A stretch of 10,241 nt of DNA from Actinomycetota bacterium (lineage in GTDB: Bacteria > Actinomycetota > Humimicrobiia > Humimicrobiales > Humimicrobiaceae). Below the pieces are notes generated by a model. That model did not search any database. It was not told the DNA's origin and worked only from the letters and a program-made list of their open reading frames with translations. Both the position numbers and the translations under genes were made by a program. Below are positions 6,272-10,241 of the stretch, in pieces (positions within the stretch are counted from its first letter, which is position 1; the number at the start of each line of letters is the position of its first letter). Location: contig VGAU01000045.1 of NCBI GenBank assembly GCA_016870675.1, forward strand, positions 1 to 10,241. Direction: 5' to 3'.

Positions 6272-8452
6272 TTACATCATAGGTTCCATTTTAAGAACAG
6301 GATGATTTACCTTTTGTATCCACTCCAGTACTTTTTCTTCAGTCTCTGCCTCTTCCTCGGTAGCAACTTTATCCAGAAAATCTTCCATTCCCATCTCCTT
6401 AGCCCGCTCTTCAAGAATATCCCTTATCTCCTCTTTTAGTGCTTTGGGCATCCATACCAGCCTTTCCAATCCACCATCGGCTCTTATAAACTTCTTTGAA
6501 CCAATAAAATATTTACTTATACCTATAAAACCAGGTGTCTGGATTCCCCCGCCAACCATTCCAGCCATAGTGGAAAATTTCATTCCGCTCGGGGTAATAT
6601 CTGAATGCTCCCTGTTTACTGCCATTACTCCATTGGTAGAAGGAAGAATAGTTACAATCACTTCGAAACAGCCGCACGAAGTCATCGGGTCTATCATCAT
6701 GGAATATGCTGAAAAAGATTCCAGGGATTGATTTGAGGCTTTGTAGACAAAATTATTTACCCCCTTCCATATCCCCAGTCTTTCATCTATTGTTTCACCT
6801 ATCTTGATTGGCTGATTTGGTCCGGTGGGATTAATCTCATATGAAGCTTTACAGTCCAGCCAGTTATATGCACCGCACAGACCTGGCCTTTCCGGCGAAA
6901 TGGCACAGACATGATTGGGAGCAAATGACTGACAGAGGGTACAGGAATAAAAAGTATCCACTGTCTCATCAGTCAGATTCTTTAGCCTTTCGTCTCTTGT
7001 TCTAAAAATCTCCTTTGCCCCTTTTTTAAGTGCTGCTACGTCTTCCAGGTTGGTGTAAATCTTTATCTGTATCTTATCCATAATATTGCTAAAACTAGAG
7101 TGCATTTTAGCATGCAGTATGGTTCCTAAATGCCTGATCTTAAAGCCGCTTTTTACCGCTTCCTTGCTGAATCTAACCCAGACAATATCCCTCTGTCCCA
7201 TATGAAATATGCCGGTGGCATAATTGGTAAAATAATGTATCTGTCTTTCCATCACCGGCTCAAAATCTTCCTGCATCTTTCTACCATAAACCAGTACTTC
7301 AATTCCCAGTGGAAGCACTCCACCTTCTTTTACATCATCAACTTCAGGGCCGAATACTTCTATTTTTCCATCCCCAACTTCCGAAGAATCAGCCATATGG
7401 AGAAACTCTACTGCTTCGCTCCTGTTTCCGCCGAATTCAACATAAGTATCTTCCTTCCTTATTCTCTCTCCTTCAAAAGCGGGACCAAAAGCTACGGGAA
7501 CATCAACCTTTTCTACAGTAATCTTAAGACCCCTTACTTCTATAGCTTTTGAAACGATTTCATCATCGTCAATATTGGAAACTACATGCTCATAGGTGCA
7601 CACTCCTCTGGGAAGTATTTCTGGAATAGCTGTATCGGCAATAGTTGGAAATCCGTAATTTATGGCGCCAGCAGCATTTGCATATTTCTCTTCATCTACT
7701 TCACCAAGGGCAAGAACAAATGCAAATATCCTGTTTTTGTTATAAAGAAGCATTCTTCTATAGTCTCCCGGTTGAACCCCGCCAAAGCTTAAAGCAGCTC
7801 TCGTTGCAAAACCTGCCGAATAAATAGTGGAGGTTATATCTTTACCAAATGGGACCAGCCTTGTATTCCAACCTAATTCTACTCCCTCTTCAGCCAGCTG
7901 CTCAGCCATTGATACACCATTGGTAGAAGCTGACATAAAAACATAAATATTTTTTTCCTGGAGTTCTCTTGCAATTTTAACTGCAGTTTTGCTATCCTTG
8001 CATGCTCCCACACAGGCAGCAAAGCCGGGCGCTGTACCATCAACAAATTCAATCCCTCTTTCCCTGATAATCTTGTCTGTTGCTGCACCAAGCCAGATAC
8101 CGCTGGCCGGAGAAGGTCCATCTATATACTTTATGGCTTCTATTATTTCTTCCACCCATAGAGTGGCAATCCCTGCATCTAATGTACTTCCCAGATATGG
8201 AAGCCATAATTTCTCATCCGGAACAGGAGGAAGCAATTTCTTTGCCTCATCAAGAACTTTTTCAGCATCCGATAATTTTTCGACTTTAATTCCTGTCATA
8301 CTGTATATAATCGGAAGGAAGTAACCTGTATCGGGAAATTCTATTTTCTGATCTTTGCCATGTTTTTCAATGCATTCTTTTAATGTTTTTTCTGCACGTT
8401 TAAAAATTTTATATGCGCCCTTTATAGCACTGGCTGCAATGATTTTAGACAT
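6272..8452 (-). CDS. acsB: Acetyl-CoA synthase (CODH/ACS alpha subunit) AcsB
   Basis: Condenses a methyl group from the corrinoid protein, CO from CO dehydrogenase and CoA into acetyl-CoA at the Ni-Ni-[4Fe-4S] A-cluster. All A-cluster ligands are present: Cys504, Cys507, Cys516 and Cys526 for the 4Fe-4S cubane (CTLC, then HVC, then GLCGA) and the Cys593-Gly594-Cys595 nickel motif (TSCGCFE). These correspond to Cys506/509/518/528 and 595-597 of the Moorella enzyme with a two-residue offset. The N-terminal part forms the CODH-contact and CO-tunnel domain in the family. At 726 residues it matches the bacterial length (about 729), unlike the shorter archaeal form that lacks the N-terminal domain. 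ATG 8452 overlaps the cooS stop by 8 bases, with AAGGAGG (8469-8463) inside the end of cooS, which indicates translational coupling of the two complex subunits. Confidence 0.97.
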   Translation of the reverse strand: MSKIIAASAIKGAYKIFKRAEKTLKECIEKHGKDQKIEFPDTGYFLPIIYSMTGIKVEKLSDAEKVLDEAKKLLPPVPDEKLWLPYLGSTLDAGIATLWVEEIIEAIKYIDGPSPASGIWLGAATDKIIRERGIEFVDGTAPGFAACVGACKDSKTAVKIARELQEKNIYVFMSASTNGVSMAEQLAEEGVELGWNTRLVPFGKDITSTIYSAGFATRAALSFGGVQPGDYRRMLLYNKNRIFAFVLALGEVDEEKYANAAGAINYGFPTIADTAIPEILPRGVCTYEHVVSNIDDDEIVSKAIEVRGLKITVEKVDVPVAFGPAFEGERIRKEDTYVEFGGNRSEAVEFLHMADSSEVGDGKIEVFGPEVDDVKEGGVLPLGIEVLVYGRKMQEDFEPVMERQIHYFTNYATGIFHMGQRDIVWVRFSKEAVKSGFKIRHLGTILHAKMHSSFSNIMDKIQIKIYTNLEDVAALKKGAKEIFRTRDERLKNLTDETVDTFYSCTLCQSFAPNHVCAISPERPGLCGAYNWLDCKASYEINPTGPNQPIKIGETIDERLGIWKGVNNFVYKASNQSLESFSAYSMMIDPMTSCGCFEVIVTILPSTNGVMAVNREHSDITPSGMKFSTMAGMVGGGIQTPGFIGISKYFIGSKKFIRADGGLERLVWMPKALKEEIRDILEERAKEMGMEDFLDKVATEEEAETEEKVLEWIQKVNHPVLKMEPMM

Positions 8453-10241
8453 CTTTTAACGCCCTCCTTGCTTCCATATCCAGTAAAACTCTTTCCTTTT
8501 TTGTATCTATCTTAAGCGCCTTTCTTTTTTCCTGTATAACACTTATTACCTTGTCCAGTAACTCTTCTATATCTGCAATATATTCCAGCTGGCCTCTATA
8601 TTTTTCCTGCCACCCTTTTGTCATTATATTTTTCACTTCACTGCTGGATTCCACAGGTATTGGCTCACCGCTAAACGCTACATAAGCACCGGAAGCAGCA
8701 AAATAAGAACCTATTGAAAGTGCTTTCTCACTCATCCATTCAGGGGCAATCCCGGCTATTGGAAGATCGCTAATATCTTCACCCAGTCCCCCTTCTCTTA
8801 CCACCTCGGATACTACTGTTAGTATTCTGGAATTATCTACACATGATCCCAGATGAAGTATGGGAGGCATACCTACTGCTTCACAAATAGAGCGCAGTCC
8901 CTCACCTGCATATTCTAAAGCTTCCGGCTCCATCAAACCGCATTTAGCTGTTGAAAGAGCTCCACACCCTGTAGTTACTACAAGGTAGTCTCTTTTAATC
9001 AGCTCTCTGGCAAGATAATTATGATATTTATCTTGTGTTAATCTCGCATTATTGCATCCCACTACTCCAACTACACCCTGTATTCTTCCATCAATAATGG
9101 CATCATTTAAAGGTCTGAAAGACTCTCTGAACTTCCCTCCCAGCATATATCTGATATACTCATGTGAAAAACCGCAAACCAGATCTGATGTAATCTGGGG
9201 AATATAAACTTCTTTCTTCCTGTTTTTAAAATTATCTATTGCCATCCTGATTATTTCAGTGGCTAGCTTTACACCATTATTTTCTTCAAACTCCATATGA
9301 ATTGCTCCGGGTATTTTACATTTTGCCGAGGAAGTTATAAGTTTGGTGTGATATTTTTTGGCAAGCTCTCCTAAAGCCTGCATTATACATTGAATATCCA
9401 CAACCATAACCTCAACTGACCTGGTCATTATCGCCATTTCCTGAGAAAGGAAATTACCAATTGGCGCTATACCCTGCCTCATCAAAATTTCATTTGCAGT
9501 GCAGCATATTCCAACAACATTAATACCACTGGCGCCTTTACTTTTTGCATACTCTACAAGTTCTTTATCATCGGCAAGCTCTGCAATAATCTCTGAAAGA
9601 GTGGGCTCATGTCCGTGCACCACAATGTTTACTTCATCTTCTTTTAGCATTCCCAGATTAGTCTTAGCACTTATTGGCTCAGGAGTGGTAAACAGGATAT
9701 CAGTAATCTCGGTACCTATCATAGATCCTCCCCACCCGTCAGACAAAGCTGTCCGAAGAGCTTGATCCAGGATATGTTCAGCATCCTGGTCTACTCCCAT
9801 ATGAGTCCTGTGCATCGTTTCCACAATTTCTCTATCGATACCTCTAGGAACAATCTTATATTTTCTCCATATCTCCTGCCTTTTTTCAGGAGCAATTTTT
9901 ACCAGATCAATCTCGCCAGTCTGCTGTCCAAAAAGTGACAGAGCTTTTTCTGAAGTATCCTTAGCAATTTCTTTTATATCCCTATCATCAATCTTAACTC
10001 CCAGGTTTTTTGCAAACTTCATTAATTTAAATTCATCTTTTATTTTCAAACCGGGAGCCTTATCCTCCGCAACCAGCCCCAGCAGATGAGCCAGATCTCT
10101 TCCATGATCAGAGTGTGCTGCAGCACCTGCTGCAATATGACGGGCCAGATTTCTTGCAGCAATAGTTCCCAGAGTGGCACCGCACAATCCGGTTTTGTCA
10201 TCTCTTACCCTGCATGGACCCATTGCGCAGTTCTTACAGCA
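8445..10241 (-). CDS. cooS: Ni-Fe CO dehydrogenase catalytic subunit (CODH/ACS beta), 5' end outside window
   Basis: Also called acsA. Reduces CO2 to CO and passes the CO to AcsB through an internal tunnel. The frame is open to the window edge: 598 residues are present, and roughly 60-70 N-terminal residues lie beyond 10241, judging by the family length of about 640-675. The window begins in CCKNCAMGPCR, the cysteines binding the D-cluster (first Cys) and B-cluster (Cys2, 5, 10, and Cys20 in GLCGA), numbered from the first complete codon. C-cluster ligands match the family: the His of HGHEP (209-213), a Cys of GICCTANE (246/247), Cys285 (VDIQC), Cys396 (VVGCNNAR), Cys426 (TTGCGA) and Cys467 (LGSCVDNSR). 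The internal Met at 10223 lies within the cluster motif and is not the start. The B-cluster loop from Cys10 to Cys20 is shorter than in the well-studied enzymes. Placement next to acsB shows it belongs to a CODH/ACS complex rather than being a stand-alone CODH. Confidence 0.96.
   Translation of the reverse strand, partial: CCKNCAMGPCRVRDDKTGLCGATLGTIAARNLARHIAAGAAAHSDHGRDLAHLLGLVAEDKAPGLKIKDEFKLMKFAKNLGVKIDDRDIKEIAKDTSEKALSLFGQQTGEIDLVKIAPEKRQEIWRKYKIVPRGIDREIVETMHRTHMGVDQDAEHILDQALRTALSDGWGGSMIGTEITDILFTTPEPISAKTNLGMLKEDEVNIVVHGHEPTLSEIIAELADDKELVEYAKSKGASGINVVGICCTANEILMRQGIAPIGNFLSQEMAIMTRSVEVMVVDIQCIMQALGELAKKYHTKLITSSAKCKIPGAIHMEFEENNGVKLATEIIRMAIDNFKNRKKEVYIPQITSDLVCGFSHEYIRYMLGGKFRESFRPLNDAIIDGRIQGVVGVVGCNNARLTQDKYHNYLARELIKRDYLVVTTGCGALSTAKCGLMEPEALEYAGEGLRSICEAVGMPPILHLGSCVDNSRILTVVSEVVREGGLGEDISDLPIAGIAPEWMSEKALSIGSYFAASGAYVAFSGEPIPVESSSEVKNIMTKGWQEKYRGQLEYIADIEELLDKVISVIQEKRKALKIDTKKERVLLDMEARRALKDV

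Noticed and set aside
7879..8121. 80-codon minus-strand frame inside acsB
   Set aside because: An alternative frame of a conserved acsB region, with no motif of its own.

Overview
The window looks like the chromosome of a low-GC anaerobic Firmicute (Clostridia or Halanaerobiales type) that runs the Wood-Ljungdahl (reductive acetyl-CoA) pathway, either as an acetogen or in reverse as an acetate oxidiser. The evidence is a block of pathway genes with intact cluster ligands, A+T-rich intergenic DNA and strong AGGAGG-type ribosome binding sites. The species cannot be fixed from the sequence alone.

Right part (about 1983-10241, all on the minus strand, read right to left): the catalytic subunit of CO dehydrogenase (cooS/acsA, whose 5' end lies outside the window), acetyl-CoA synthase (acsB, overlapping cooS by 8 bases), the large subunit of the corrinoid iron-sulfur protein (acsC), then formate-tetrahydrofolate ligase (fhs) and methylene-THF dehydrogenase/cyclohydrolase (folD). 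fhs has its own good promoter in the 200-base gap after acsC, so there appear to be two transcription units: cooS-acsB-acsC and fhs-folD. Fhs and FolD carry formate to methylene-THF (methyl branch). CooS makes CO from CO2 (carbonyl branch). AcsC is half of the protein that delivers the methyl group to AcsB, which joins methyl, CO and CoA. acsD (small corrinoid subunit), acsE (methyltransferase), metF and fchA are not in the window.

Left part (1-1910, plus strand): an unrelated small peptide-modification locus facing the pathway genes. A very A+T-rich upstream region with a candidate -10 box leads to a 39-codon open frame with a good ribosome binding site. Its C-terminus is dense in Cys and Trp (CCWYWCWW). 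After a roughly 200-base spacer comes a 466-residue radical SAM/SPASM peptide maturase with all expected cysteines. This is the layout of a RiPP (ribosomally made, post-translationally modified peptide) system and is the most likely undescribed system here. The precursor call is tentative, because a second reading frame through the same bases gives a Gly/Ala-rich tail. The spacer holds a pair of 8-bp hairpins that differ by compensated base changes, resembling an IS200/IS605-type end or a small mobile repeat.

The maturase and folD converge and are separated by 72 bases with no convincing terminator.
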